From Sporomusaceae bacterium (lineage in GTDB: Bacteria; Bacillota; Negativicutes; Acidaminococcales; JAJUGR01): a DNA stretch of 64,000 nt. This document shows positions 23,662-34,587 of the stretch, in pieces. A program made the translations under genes and the position numbers. The stretch covers positions 48,118-112,117 of the forward strand of contig JAJUGR010000001.1 in NCBI GenBank assembly GCA_029265905.1, read 5' to 3'. Under the pieces are notes generated by a model, which was not told where the DNA came from, did no database searches, and worked only from the letters and a program-made list of their open reading frames with translations. Each line of letters begins with the position of its first letter. The stretch's first letter is position 1.

Positions 23662-25512
23662 ATGAAAAAATGGATTGCAGCGGGATTGGTCGCAATGATG
23701 ACGGCTTCGGCCGGCGCCGCCCCTTTGACGTATGAGGCGGCGATGAAGGCGCCGGTCGTGCAGAGCGAAAAAACAACAGGCTTGAGCTTGGAAGAATACC
23801 TGGCGGCCTTGAGCGCGCAAAGCGGCCTCTTGATTGTAGCGGTGCCGGAAATTGCGACGATGACTGTCGAGATTGAAGGGGCGTCGCCCCTGACCGTAGA
23901 GGAGGCGCTGGCCAAGCTGAAAGCCAAATACGGCTTGACGGCCAAGACAACCGACAAGGGCCTGCTGCTGTTTAAAGGCGAGGCGGCGGAAGATTATTTT
24001 GCGGCGGGCGGGTATGGCAATGTTCCCGCGCTGTATCAGTCGCGCATGGAGATGAAGATGGCCAGCGTAGCGCCTTCGCCCGGGTTTTATTTGCCGCCCG
24101 CTTACGACAGTGCGGAGGAATACAAGGGCGTGACGGACAACAGCTTTCAGCAGGCGTTGACGTCGCCGTTGTCCACCTTTTCGATTGATGTCGACACGGC
24201 GTCCTACAGCAATATCCGCCGCTTCATCAATCTTGGCAGCCTGCCTTCGCCGGACGCGGTGCGGACGGAAGAAATGCTCAACTACTTTACTTACGATTAT
24301 CCCCAGCCGACTGGCGGCGAGCCGTTTTCCGTGACGACGGAAGTCGGCGCCTGCCCCTGGAACATCGCGCACAAATTGGTGCTGGTCGGACTGCAGGGCA
24401 AGGCGCTGCCGGTTCAAGAACTGCCGCCTAGCAACCTGGTGTTTTTGATCGATGTCTCCGGCTCGATGCATGCGGCCAACAAGCTGCCGCTGCTCAAAAC
24501 CTCCTTCAAGATGCTGACCAAGCAGCTGCGTCCGCAGGACACAGTCTCCATCGTCGTCTACGCCGGGGCAGCCGGGGTGGTCTTGAAGCCGACGCCGGGC
24601 GACCAGCAGGAGACGATTCTGCGGGCGCTCGACGGCCTGCAGGCGGGCGGTTCGACGGCGGGCGGCGAGGGCCTGCGCCTGGCCTACAAAATGGCGAAGG
24701 AAAACTTCCGCCGCGAGGGGAACAACCGCGTGATCCTGGCCACCGACGGCGACTTCAACGTCGGGGTGCGCAGCGAGGGTGAACTGACGCAGTTGATTGA
24801 GTCTGAGCGGGACAGCGGCGTGTATTTGAGCGTGCTCGGCTTCGGCATGGGCAATGTGAAGGACAACAAGATGGAGCTCTTAGCCGACAAGGGCAACGGC
24901 AACTATGCCTACATCGATAACGCGCTGGAGGCGAAAAAGGTGCTGGGCGGCCAGCTGGCAGGGACTTTGTACACAATCGCCAAGGACGTGAAGCTGCAGG
25001 TGGAGTTCAATCCGGCGCACGTCAAGTCCTACCGCCTGATCGGTTATGAAAACCGGGCGCTGAACAACAGTGACTTCAACAATGACAAGAAGGATGCCGG
25101 CGACTTAGGCGCCGGGCAGGCGGTGACGGCCCTGTACGAGATTATTCCCGCTGATTCCCCCGAGCGCGGCGGCGAGGTTGATCCGCTGCTCTACCAGCGG
25201 CCGGAACTAACGAACAGCGCGGATTTATTGCAGGTCAAGCTCCGCTACAAGCAGCCGGGGGAAGAAACAAGCCGATTCTTTTCGCATCGTCTGGCCGCCG
25301 GGCAGGTAATGGGCTGGCCTTCGGAGAATATGAACTTTGCGGCGGCCGTGGCCGAGTACGGCATGCTGCTGCGGCAATCGGAATTCAAGGGGCAGTCAAG
25401 CTACAGCCAGGTCTTGTCCCTGGCGCAGAGCGCTCTGGGCAACGATCCGGAAGGCTATCGGGCGGAGTTTGTCCGCTTGGTTCGGGTCAGCCAGGTGTTG
25501 GGCGAGAAATAG
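23662..25512 (+). CDS. Exported von Willebrand factor A protein (YfbK-like)
   Basis: A 616-residue protein with a signal peptide (residues 1-20). Residues about 35-105 resemble a short secretin/TonB N-terminal (STN) fold (SLEEYLAALSAQSGLLIVAV; VEEALAKLKAKYGLTAK). The central part is the YfbK pre-VWA region (FSIDVDTASYSNIRRFI) and a VWA domain with the MIDAS motif DVSGSMHAANK and the TDGDFNVGV loop. The C-terminal DUF3520-like part follows. ATG 23662 follows AGGAGG. It is divergent from the ECF sigma/anti-sigma genes and followed 16 nt later by another secreted protein gene. The binding partner is unknown. Confidence 0.85.
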   Translation: MKKWIAAGLVAMMTASAGAAPLTYEAAMKAPVVQSEKTTGLSLEEYLAALSAQSGLLIVAVPEIATMTVEIEGASPLTVEEALAKLKAKYGLTAKTTDKGLLLFKGEAAEDYFAAGGYGNVPALYQSRMEMKMASVAPSPGFYLPPAYDSAEEYKGVTDNSFQQALTSPLSTFSIDVDTASYSNIRRFINLGSLPSPDAVRTEEMLNYFTYDYPQPTGGEPFSVTTEVGACPWNIAHKLVLVGLQGKALPVQELPPSNLVFLIDVSGSMHAANKLPLLKTSFKMLTKQLRPQDTVSIVVYAGAAGVVLKPTPGDQQETILRALDGLQAGGSTAGGEGLRLAYKMAKENFRREGNNRVILATDGDFNVGVRSEGELTQLIESERDSGVYLSVLGFGMGNVKDNKMELLADKGNGNYAYIDNALEAKKVLGGQLAGTLYTIAKDVKLQVEFNPAHVKSYRLIGYENRALNNSDFNNDKKDAGDLGAGQAVTALYEIIPADSPERGGEVDPLLYQRPELTNSADLLQVKLRYKQPGEETSRFFSHRLAAGQVMGWPSENMNFAAAVAEYGMLLRQSEFKGQSSYSQVLSLAQSALGNDPEGYRAEFVRLVRVSQVLGEK

Positions 25513-25528
25513 CGAAGGAGGCGTGATT

Positions 25529-26485
25529 ATGTTGCAGTGGAAATTTTTCAAGCGTGCGTTTTTGTCCGTTTTGTTGCTGTTGATGATGGCGTTGGCGCCG
25601 AACAGCACCTTGGCGGCGGAAACCTTGGAGGCTTCTTTTTGGACACTGGATTGGCGGGCTAGGGAAGAGCAAGTGATTCAAACGCTGGAGCGGCATGAGT
25701 TTTTCCTCGCCGATCAAATCAGCGACCAGAGCGACCGCTGGCTCGTTTTTGACAAAGGCCGCTTCCTCGGTCATCCCGCGCAAGTAAAGATTCGCTGGGA
25801 CGCGGGCGAACCTCGGGAGACAAGGGAGATTAAGGACATTGCCGTTGGCTTTGCGGCGCGGGGCGCGGATACGGAGCCGGTTTTCCAAAAAGCGCTGGCC
25901 GTTTTCACGGAACGCTACGGCGAACCGCTGAACAAGAACACCTATTGGCTGAAAAGCTATCCGCCGATCAAAGTGGAAGCGGTCAAGTGGCGCGCTTTTA
26001 ACGCCGCCGGCGATCCTTTTGCTGTGACGCTCGGCCGCGTCGGTACGGAGAAGGTGATCGGCGAGACGCCTGCCGACAGCCGCGTGCAGATTACGGTGGA
26101 AAGAGAAGCACAGCAAGAGATTGGCGGGACAAAAAGCGCCTGGGCGGACCGGTTTCCCGCCCCGCAGCTGATTGGTCCCGGGCAGGAGGGGGCGCCTGGT
26201 GCCGCGACGGTGGGGGTTATGCCCACCCTGCTGTATAGCCGCGTGGGGTCGCTGTCGTACATCTACATCTTCGATGCCGAGCCGGAATACCAGACGCTGG
26301 ACGAATTCTTGACCAAGCGGGCGCGGCCCGTGCTGGTCGCCCGCGTCACTGACGATAGCTTTGAAGTGCCGGCCGGCGTGCTGATGCCGGGCCGCACCTA
26401 CTACTGGTATGTCGAATCGATTCACGCTCCGGGGTCAAGGAGCGAGGCGATCAAGTACAGCCCCCATTATTACTTCAAATCCTAA
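25529..26485 (+). CDS. Secreted protein of unknown function
   Basis: A 318-residue protein with a clear signal peptide (residues 1-32, cleavage near LAAETLE). The middle (ERHEFFLADQISDQSDRWLV; TEPVFQKALAVFTERYGEPL) matches no family I recognise. The C-terminal 80 residues have a fibronectin-III-like look, ending in LMPGRTYYWYVESIHAPGS. ATG 25529 follows AAGGAGG. It is in operon with the VWA protein and probably acts with it in the periplasm or at the surface. Confidence 0.65.
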   Translation: MLQWKFFKRAFLSVLLLLMMALAPNSTLAAETLEASFWTLDWRAREEQVIQTLERHEFFLADQISDQSDRWLVFDKGRFLGHPAQVKIRWDAGEPRETREIKDIAVGFAARGADTEPVFQKALAVFTERYGEPLNKNTYWLKSYPPIKVEAVKWRAFNAAGDPFAVTLGRVGTEKVIGETPADSRVQITVEREAQQEIGGTKSAWADRFPAPQLIGPGQEGAPGAATVGVMPTLLYSRVGSLSYIYIFDAEPEYQTLDEFLTKRARPVLVARVTDDSFEVPAGVLMPGRTYYWYVESIHAPGSRSEAIKYSPHYYFKS

Positions 26486-26494
26486 AAGGAAGAC

Positions 26495-26533
26495 AAAAAC
26501 AGCGGCCGCCCGACACGGGCAGCCGCTGTTTTT
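26495..26533. terminator. Bidirectional terminator between convergent genes
   Basis: AAAAACAGCGGC (26495-26506) pairs with GCCGCTGTTTTT (26522-26533). It serves both the secreted protein gene and the minus-strand metA. Confidence 0.9.
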
Positions 26534-26545
26534 ATTGGGGGAAGC

Positions 26546-27466
26546 TTATTTTAACTGCGACAGATCGTAATACGTTTCCTGGTAGACGTAGTAATTCAGC
26601 CAGTTGGCAAACAGCAGGCTGGCCGTGCTGCGCCAGGTGACGAGCGGCGTTTTGGCCGGATCGTCGCCGGGGAAGTAGTTTTTGGGCGGCGCGATCGGCA
26701 AGCCCTGCGCTGCGTCGCGGTCGTATTCCGCCTTGAGAGTTAAGGGATCGTACTCGGCGTGGCCCATGAGGAAAATCTGCCGGCCGCCCAGGGCGCCGAC
26801 GGCATACACGCCGGCCTCGTCCGATACGGCCAGAAGCTGAAGCCGGGGATCGGCCTCGATGTCCGCCGCCCTTACTTCCGTGTGGCGGGAATGGGGCACG
26901 GGGAAGACGTCGTCGAAGCCGCGAAACAGCTTGATCGGGCGCTCCGAGGTTTGGTGATGCGGGTAAACGCCGAACATTTTTTCCGGCAACTCGTATTTGG
27001 GAATCTGATAGTGGTAATAGAGCGCCGCCTGCGCCCCCCAGCAGATGTGGAGCGTCGAGTAGACGTTGGTTTTGCTCCATTCGAAGATGCGGCAGAGCTC
27101 GGGCCAGTAGTCTACGGCTTCAAACGGCATTTGTTCGACCGGCGCCCCGGTGATGATCATGCCGTCGTACTTGCGGTCTTTCACCTGGTCGAACGTTTCG
27201 TAGAATTTGATCAGATGGTCTTGCGACGTGTTGGTCGGCTGGTAGGAGGCCGTGTACAGAAAATCGACCTCGACCTGCAGCGGCGTATTGCCCAGCAGGC
27301 GCAAGAGCTGCGTTTCCGTGACGATTTTGGTCGGCATCAGGTTCAACAGCAAAATCTTCAGCGGGCGGATATCCTGGTGATAAGCCCGGTCTTCGTACAT
27401 GACGAAAATATTTTCCGCCTCCAACGTGTTGGTGGCTGGCAGGTTGTTCGGGATTTTAATCGGCAT
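26546..27466 (-). CDS. metA: Homoserine O-acetyltransferase (MetA family)
   Basis: A 306-residue MetA enzyme, first committed step of methionine synthesis from homoserine. Catalytic Cys142 lies in LHICWGAQA, with His236 and Glu238 in MGHAEYD. Residue 111 is Glu (GAPVEQM); in MetA proteins Glu at this place is associated with acetyl-CoA use, whereas the succinyl enzyme of E. coli has Gly. Acetyl-homoserine as product agrees with the MetY gene nearby. ATG 27466 follows AGGAAAG. It has its own promoter (27545-27573) and I see no SAM riboswitch on this strand. Confidence 0.92.
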   Translation of the reverse strand: MPIKIPNNLPATNTLEAENIFVMYEDRAYHQDIRPLKILLLNLMPTKIVTETQLLRLLGNTPLQVEVDFLYTASYQPTNTSQDHLIKFYETFDQVKDRKYDGMIITGAPVEQMPFEAVDYWPELCRIFEWSKTNVYSTLHICWGAQAALYYHYQIPKYELPEKMFGVYPHHQTSERPIKLFRGFDDVFPVPHSRHTEVRAADIEADPRLQLLAVSDEAGVYAVGALGGRQIFLMGHAEYDPLTLKAEYDRDAAQGLPIAPPKNYFPGDDPAKTPLVTWRSTASLLFANWLNYYVYQETYYDLSQLK

Positions 27467-27544
27467 GGCGCTTTCCTCCGCATGAATAAATAGACCGCAA
27501 AGTCGTTATTTCTGATCAGATTAATGAAAATCCTGGTGGCTTTC

Positions 27545-27573
27545 AGAATAACATGTTGATTTTTGACTGTCAA
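27545..27573 (-). promoter_or_regulatory. metA promoter
   Basis: Read on the minus strand: TTGACA (27573-27568), 17-bp spacer, TATTCT (27550-27545). A near-consensus sigma-A promoter, divergent from the promoter at 27606. Confidence 0.75.
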
Positions 27574-27605
27574 TAATGGCGAGAATTCCGATTAAAAAAA
27601 TGTGG

Positions 27606-27634
27606 TTGAACATTTTTCTGCATTGTGCTATTAT
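27606..27634 (+). promoter_or_regulatory. Promoter of the SAM-riboswitch operon
   Basis: TTGAAC (27606-27611), 17-bp spacer, TATTAT (27629-27634). The aptamer starts about 25 bp after the -10 element. Confidence 0.75.
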
Positions 27635-27658
27635 CCATAACAACAAGTGTATACAAAA

Positions 27659-27784
27659 CTCTTATCCAGAGTGGTCGAGGGACTGGCCCGATGACGCCCG
27701 GCAACCGGCAGCAATGCAGTGGTGCTAATTCCAGCAGGAGCAATCCTGGCAGATACCAGCAGGAGCAATCCTGGCAGATAAGAG
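27659..27784 (+). promoter_or_regulatory. SAM-I (S-box) riboswitch with duplicated P4
   Basis: P1 pairs CTCTTATC (27659-27666) with GATAAGAG (27777-27784). The conserved CCAGAGTGGTCGAGGGACT, GGCCCGATGACGCCCGGCAA and GGTGCTAATTCC strings follow in order. The 3' P1 strand overlaps the antiterminator strand AGAGGAAAG (27781-27789), which pairs with CTTTCCTCT (27804-27812); SAM binding therefore frees the terminator at 27799-27833. The aptamer is unusual in carrying the P4 hairpin twice (27731-27780). Confidence 0.95.
27731..27780 (+). repeat. Perfect tandem duplication of the P4 hairpin
   Basis: Two identical 25-bp units, 27731-27755 and 27756-27780. Each forms the hairpin CAGGA-GCAA-TCCTG and ends CAGATA, the strand leading into P1. 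Only the second unit is followed by the AGAG needed to close P1. Confidence 0.95.
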
Positions 27785-27798
27785 GAAAGTGCGTGATG

Positions 27799-27833
27799 AG
27801 CTGCTTTCCTCTGGAAAGGAGCTTTTGTTATTT
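27799..27833 (+). terminator. SAM riboswitch terminator
   Basis: AGCT-G-CTTTCC, loop TCT, GGAAAG-G-AGCT, followed by TTTGTTATTT. Mutually exclusive with the antiterminator that uses 27781-27789. Confidence 0.85.
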
Positions 27834-27913
27834 GCAGGATATGCCGGAGCGCATGTGGAAAAAGCAAGTTATGCAGTTATGTGGTACCTGACCCCGGTTG
27901 TGAAAGGAGAAAT

Positions 27914-28744
27914 ATGGTGAACAACATCAACATTGAAGATAAAAGCGAAGCATTAATCGAACACTTGCGCGGGCTGGGCCGCGTGGCAGTGGCTTTTTCC
28001 GGCGGAGTGGACAGCACATTTCTACTGGCGGCGGCGCTCAAGGGCTTGGGGCGCAATAACGTGGCGGCGGTGACGGCCGCTTCCGCAACCCTGACCGAGG
28101 AGGAGCGCGATGAGGCGGCGCAACTGGCTGCAGGGCTGGGGGCAAGACATGTCATTCTCGATGCGCCGGAATTTTCCGAGCCGCAGTTTGTCGCCAATAC
28201 GCCGGAGCGATGTTATTTTTGCAAAAAGGCGCGCTTTGTCGCCTTGTGCGAATGGGCCCGCCAGGAAGGCTTTACGTGGGTGCTGGACGGCTCCAACGTT
28301 TCCGATCTGGATGACTACCGGCCGGGGATGAAGGCGCTGGCCGAGCTGGCAATGGTGACTAGTCCGCTGCTGGAACTGGGCTGGACGAAGGACGAGATCC
28401 GCGCCGCGTCAAAGGCCTGGAACTTGCCGACCTGGAACAAGGCAAGCGCCGCCTGTCTGGCGTCGCGGATTGCCTACGGGATTGAAATCACGGTTGAGCG
28501 GCTGCAGCAGGTGGAAGCGGCCGAAGCCTTTATCAGGCGCTATTGCCACGAACCGATCCGGGTGCGCCACCACGGCGACTTGGCGCGCATCGAGGTGACG
28601 CAAAAATTCATTCCCCTGATTGCGGCGCAAGGCGTGTCGCGGGATGTCTGCGAGGCTTTTCGCGCCATTGGGTTTAAGTATGTAACGTTGGACCTTGCCG
28701 GCTATCGAAGCGGCAGTTTAAATGATGTAATAACGAATAAATGA
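27914..28744 (+). CDS. larE: LarE-like sulfur transferase, [4Fe-4S] type
   Basis: A 276-residue PP-loop ATPase of the LarE family (PP-loop SGGVDS at 29-34). Classical LarE gives up the sulfur of its own cysteine to make the nickel-pincer cofactor. Here three cysteines, C100 and C103 in RCYFCKK and C181 in AACLASRIAYG, match the set that holds a [4Fe-4S] cluster in the Thermotoga enzyme, which works catalytically rather than sacrificially. ATG 27914 follows AAAGGAGA. It is first gene after a SAM riboswitch and before cysK and metY, with no larB/larC nearby, so a role in sulfur assimilation or in sulfur delivery is more likely than lactate racemase maturation. Confidence 0.88.
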   Translation: MVNNINIEDKSEALIEHLRGLGRVAVAFSGGVDSTFLLAAALKGLGRNNVAAVTAASATLTEEERDEAAQLAAGLGARHVILDAPEFSEPQFVANTPERCYFCKKARFVALCEWARQEGFTWVLDGSNVSDLDDYRPGMKALAELAMVTSPLLELGWTKDEIRAASKAWNLPTWNKASAACLASRIAYGIEITVERLQQVEAAEAFIRRYCHEPIRVRHHGDLARIEVTQKFIPLIAAQGVSRDVCEAFRAIGFKYVTLDLAGYRSGSLNDVITNK

Positions 28745-28768
28745 GTACATTGAGGGAGTGTGACAGAG

Positions 28769-31014
<2,246 letters not shown>

Positions 31015-31088
31015 TGCAGGTGCTGAAGCATTTCAATCGGTAAAGGACTTGCAGACGATAGTTCCGCGGACAAAAGGGAGTGATGAGG

Positions 31089-33500
31089 ATGGCGGAGACG
31101 GCAACGCGCACGCTGCGTTCCAGCAGCATGAAAATTGCCGGCATGACGTGCGCCGCCTGCTCGGCGCGGATCGAAAAGGCGTTGGCGAAAATGCCGGGCG
31201 TCGAGCAGGCGGTTGTCAACCTGGCCGCCGAGCAGGCCAGCGTCACCTATGACCCGACGCAAACCAGCCTGGCGGCGGTGGCGGAGAAAGTGCGCGACCT
31301 GGGTTATGAAGTGGTCACGGACAAAGCGGAGTTCGCGATTACCGGCATGACCTGCGCCGCCTGCGCCACGCGCATCGAAAAAGGGCTGGCGAAATTGCCG
31401 GGCGTCTACAATGCTACGGTGAATTTGGCCGCTGAAAGGGCGACAGTCGAGTACAGCGGCAGCGAGCTGAGCATTGCGCAAATCCAGCAGAAGGTGGAGC
31501 AGCTTGGTTACGGCGCGCACAATATAGCTGAGGCGAAGGACGTCGACCGCGAAAAAACACTGCGGGAGGAAGAGATCAAACGGCAAACACAGCGATTTGT
31601 TTTATCCGCCGTGTTGTCCGCCCCGCTCCTTTTGAGTATGATTGCACATTCTACGGGGATTTTGCATGGGTTGAGCGCTTTTTTCATGCAGCCGTTCGTG
31701 CAGTTGGTTCTGTCCACGCCGGTACAGTTTATTGCCGGATGGCCTTTTTACCGCGGCGCGTATGCCGCGCTGAAAAACGGCAGTGCGAATATGGATGTGC
31801 TGGTTGCGCTCGGGACGTCAGCGGCCTATTTGTACAGTTTTGCGAATATGCTGGCAGGTGATCCGCATTTGTATTTTGAAACCTCGGCCGTCTTGATCAC
31901 GTTGATCATTCTCGGCAAGTTGCTGGAGGCGCGGGCCAAGGGGCAGACTTCGGAAGCGATCAAGGCGCTGATGGGCTTGCAGGCGAAAACGGCGCGCGTC
32001 GTGCGCGATGGTCAGGAGACGGATATACCGATTGAGCGCGTCGCTGTCGGCGACGTGGTGGTCGTGCGTCCCGGGGAGAAAGTGCCCGTGGATGGAGTAA
32101 TAATAGAAGGAAATTCGACGCTCGACGAGTCCATGCTGACCGGCGAGAGCTTGCCGGTCGATAAAAAAGCCGGCGATCAGGTGGTCGGCGCGACGCTCAA
32201 CAAGTTTGGCACGTTTAAATTTACGGCGACCAAGGTCGGCAAGGACACGGTCCTGGCACAAATCGTGCGGATTGTGGAAGCCGCCCAAGGCTCCAAAGCG
32301 CCTATCCAGCGCTTTGCCGATGTGGTGTCAGGCTATTTTGTCCCGGCGGTAGTTGTCTTGGCCGTGCTCACTTTTCTCGGCTGGTATTTCGTTTTTGACG
32401 CAGGCAATTTTTCCCGCGCCCTGATAAACTTTACGGCGGTCATGGTCATTGCCTGCCCGTGCGCGCTTGGCCTGGCGACACCCACCTCGATCATGGTCGG
32501 GACGGGAAAAGGGGCTGAAAACGGCATTTTGTTCAAGGGGGCGGAGCACCTGGAAAACGCCCATCGCCTGACAACGATCGTGCTGGATAAGACGGGCACG
32601 ATTACAAAAGGGCAGCCGGAAGTAACAGATGTGGTTGCGCTGGCCGGGTTTGACGAACCGGACGTAGTCAGAGCAGCCGTCAGCCTGGAGCAAAGTTCGG
32701 AGCATCCGCTGGCGCAGGCGATCGTCGAATACGGACGCGCAAAAGCCTTGAGCGGCGCGGACGTGCAGTCTTTTGCGGCGATTCCCGGTCACGGCGTGAC
32801 GGGGGCTGTCGGCGGGAAGAGCGTGCTTGTGGGGACGCGGCGGCTGATGAGCGATAACGCGATCAGCCTGGAGTCGGTGCGGGCGCAGCAGGAACGTCTG
32901 GAAGAGCAGGGCAAGACTGTCATGCTTGTGGCGATTGACCAACAGCTGGCGGGTTTGATCGCCGTGGCGGATACGGTCAAAGAAACCTCGGCGCAGGCAG
33001 TGGCGGCGCTGCAGCAACTGGGGATCGAAGTGTGGATGATCACGGGCGACAATGCGCGGGCGGCCAGGGCGATCGCCGCCGGTATCGGCATCGAACACGT
33101 GCTGGCGGAGGTGCTGCCGGAGCACAAGGCGCAAAAGGTCTCGGAACTGCGGCAGGCGGGCAAGGTGGTTGGCATGGTCGGCGACGGCATCAACGATGCG
33201 CCGGCGCTGGCTACGGCTGATGTCGGCTTTGCCATCGGCACAGGGACAGACGTGGCGATCGAGGCGGCCGACATTACGCTGATGCGCGGCGACCTGATGG
33301 GGGTCGTGGCGGCCATCCGCTTGAGCAAAGCGACGATGCGCAATATCAAGCAGAATTTGTTTTGGGCGCTGTTTTACAATTCGCTGGGCATTCCCGTTGC
33401 CGCCGCCGGGTTTCTTTCGCCGGTGCTGGCCGGCGCGGCCATGGCGTTCAGTTCGGTATCGGTTGTGACGAATGCCTTGCGGCTCAGAAAGTTCAAATGA
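31089..33500 (+). CDS. copA: Copper-exporting P1B-type ATPase
   Basis: An 803-residue Cu+ exporting ATPase. Two N-terminal heavy-metal domains carry [15 protein letters not shown] and [15 protein letters not shown]. The membrane metal site CPC lies near residue 456 ([13 protein letters not shown]), the phosphorylated Asp is near residue 500 (DKTGTIT), and the TGES and [12 protein letters not shown] motifs are intact. I chose ATG 31089, 8 nt after GGGAG; GTG 31080 and ATG 31083 are in frame but too close. The copZ gene follows after 17 nt. Confidence 0.95.
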   Translation: MAETATRTLRSSSMKIAGMTCAACSARIEKALAKMPGVEQAVVNLAAEQASVTYDPTQTSLAAVAEKVRDLGYEVVTDKAEFAITGMTCAACATRIEKGLAKLPGVYNATVNLAAERATVEYSGSELSIAQIQQKVEQLGYGAHNIAEAKDVDREKTLREEEIKRQTQRFVLSAVLSAPLLLSMIAHSTGILHGLSAFFMQPFVQLVLSTPVQFIAGWPFYRGAYAALKNGSANMDVLVALGTSAAYLYSFANMLAGDPHLYFETSAVLITLIILGKLLEARAKGQTSEAIKALMGLQAKTARVVRDGQETDIPIERVAVGDVVVVRPGEKVPVDGVIIEGNSTLDESMLTGESLPVDKKAGDQVVGATLNKFGTFKFTATKVGKDTVLAQIVRIVEAAQGSKAPIQRFADVVSGYFVPAVVVLAVLTFLGWYFVFDAGNFSRALINFTAVMVIACPCALGLATPTSIMVGTGKGAENGILFKGAEHLENAHRLTTIVLDKTGTITKGQPEVTDVVALAGFDEPDVVRAAVSLEQSSEHPLAQAIVEYGRAKALSGADVQSFAAIPGHGVTGAVGGKSVLVGTRRLMSDNAISLESVRAQQERLEEQGKTVMLVAIDQQLAGLIAVADTVKETSAQAVAALQQLGIEVWMITGDNARAARAIAAGIGIEHVLAEVLPEHKAQKVSELRQAGKVVGMVGDGINDAPALATADVGFAIGTGTDVAIEAADITLMRGDLMGVVAAIRLSKATMRNIKQNLFWALFYNSLGIPVAAAGFLSPVLAGAAMAFSSVSVVTNALRLRKFK

Positions 33501-33517
33501 CAAAGGAGAGGATTCGG

Positions 33518-33718
33518 ATGAGCGAAACAATTATCAAAATCGAAGGCATGTCCTGCGGACACTGCAAGGCGGCAGTCGAAAAAGCCCTGAAGTCTGTGCC
33601 GGGCGTGGAAACGGCGGTTGTTGATTTGGAGAAAAAGCAGGCGGCGGTAACGGGCTCGGCATCGCTGGCGGCGCTGCGCGAGGCGGTGGAGGAAGCCGGC
33701 TACGAAGTGATTGCGTGA
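33518..33718 (+). CDS. copZ: Copper chaperone CopZ
   Basis: A 66-residue single heavy-metal-associated domain with GMSCGHCKAAVEKAL near residue 10, delivering Cu+ to CopA. ATG 33518 follows AAAGGAGAGG. Co-transcribed with copA. Confidence 0.93.
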   Translation: MSETIIKIEGMSCGHCKAAVEKALKSVPGVETAVVDLEKKQAAVTGSASLAALREAVEEAGYEVIA

Positions 33719-33810
33719 CAGTCGCAGCGGAAACACACCCTTATCCCACAATCAAAGGAAATTCAAAAAAATTTTTCTTATAATAAATCGTGTTAAGTGG
33801 TAAAATAAGG

Positions 33811-33898
33811 CGGGGACGTTGTCCACCCCTTTATGGAGCGTTGAGCTTTTACTGTTGTTAACCGGCGCTGCTCCGTGAGCGGAAGCCGGTTTTCTTTT
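33811..33898 (+). terminator. Leader hairpins and terminator before the two-component genes
   Basis: A consensus -10 (TATAAT, 33779-33784) without a convincing -35 lies upstream. A first hairpin is GGAC-GTT-GTCC inside GGGG/CCCC near 33814-33832. A strong terminator follows: AACCGGC (33860-33866) with GCCGGTT (33885-33891), then TTCTTTT. Because it ends only 15 nt before the response regulator start, it may be an attenuator or simply the copZ transcript end with the regulator promoter hidden nearby. Confidence 0.6.
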
Positions 33899-33912
33899 GA
33901 TGCGGAGGGCGT

Positions 33913-34587
33913 ATGCGGGTTTTATTGGTCGAGGATGAAAAAAAGCTGGCGGAGGCGCTGGCCTATCAGTTGCGCAAGCACGGCTACGCGGTGGACACGG
34001 CCGCGGATGGGGAAGCGGCGCTGGCTTTGGCGCAGGCGCAGGTGTACGAATTGTTCGTGCTGGACTGGATGCTGCCCAAACGGGACGGGATCTGCGTGCT
34101 AAAGGAAATCCGCTCGCTGGGCGTGGAAGCGCCGGTGCTGATGCTGACGGCGCGTGACTCGCTTGCGGATCGGGTGAAGGGGCTGGACGCCGGCGCGGAC
34201 GACTACCTGATCAAGCCCTTTTTGACTGAAGAGCTGCTCGCCCGGCTGCGCGCCTTGTCCCGCCGCAAGAATAAAGATTATGTCGGCAGTCTGATTGCGA
34301 CCGGCGCCTGGACGCTCGACCCCTTGAAGGGGGAAGCGCGGTGCGGCGACCGCTGCGCGCAGCTGAGCCAAAAAGAGGCGCAACTGCTGGAACTCCTGAT
34401 GGTCAATGAGGGACAGGTGCTGACCAAGGAGCGGATTTTTGAGCGGGTCTGGGGGTATTGCGCGGAGGCGGAATTAACCAGCGTGGAATTGTACATACAT
34501 TATTTGCGCAAAAAACTGCACACGACAGCCATTAAAACAGCCCGGGGCGTGGGCTATTACTGGCAGGACGAGGCTAATGATGCTTAA
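33913..34587 (+). CDS. OmpR-family response regulator
   Basis: A 224-residue two-component regulator. The receiver has phospho-acceptor D51 (FVLDWMLP), the acidic pair VEDE and the conserved lysine in DDYLIKPF. A winged-helix DNA-binding domain covers about 130-220 (LSQKEAQLLELLM; VELYIHYLRKKL). The kinase gene overlaps its end. Its position after copA-copZ hints at metal sensing, but this is contextual only. Confidence 0.93.
   Translation: MRVLLVEDEKKLAEALAYQLRKHGYAVDTAADGEAALALAQAQVYELFVLDWMLPKRDGICVLKEIRSLGVEAPVLMLTARDSLADRVKGLDAGADDYLIKPFLTEELLARLRALSRRKNKDYVGSLIATGAWTLDPLKGEARCGDRCAQLSQKEAQLLELLMVNEGQVLTKERIFERVWGYCAEAELTSVELYIHYLRKKLHTTAIKTARGVGYYWQDEANDA

Noticed and set aside
27467..27600. 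SAM riboswitch on the minus strand before metA
   Set aside because: No S-box core on that strand; only a near-consensus promoter.
27731..27780. The two 25-bp repeats as a minimal CRISPR array
   Set aside because: The units are directly adjacent with no spacers and form part of the SAM aptamer.
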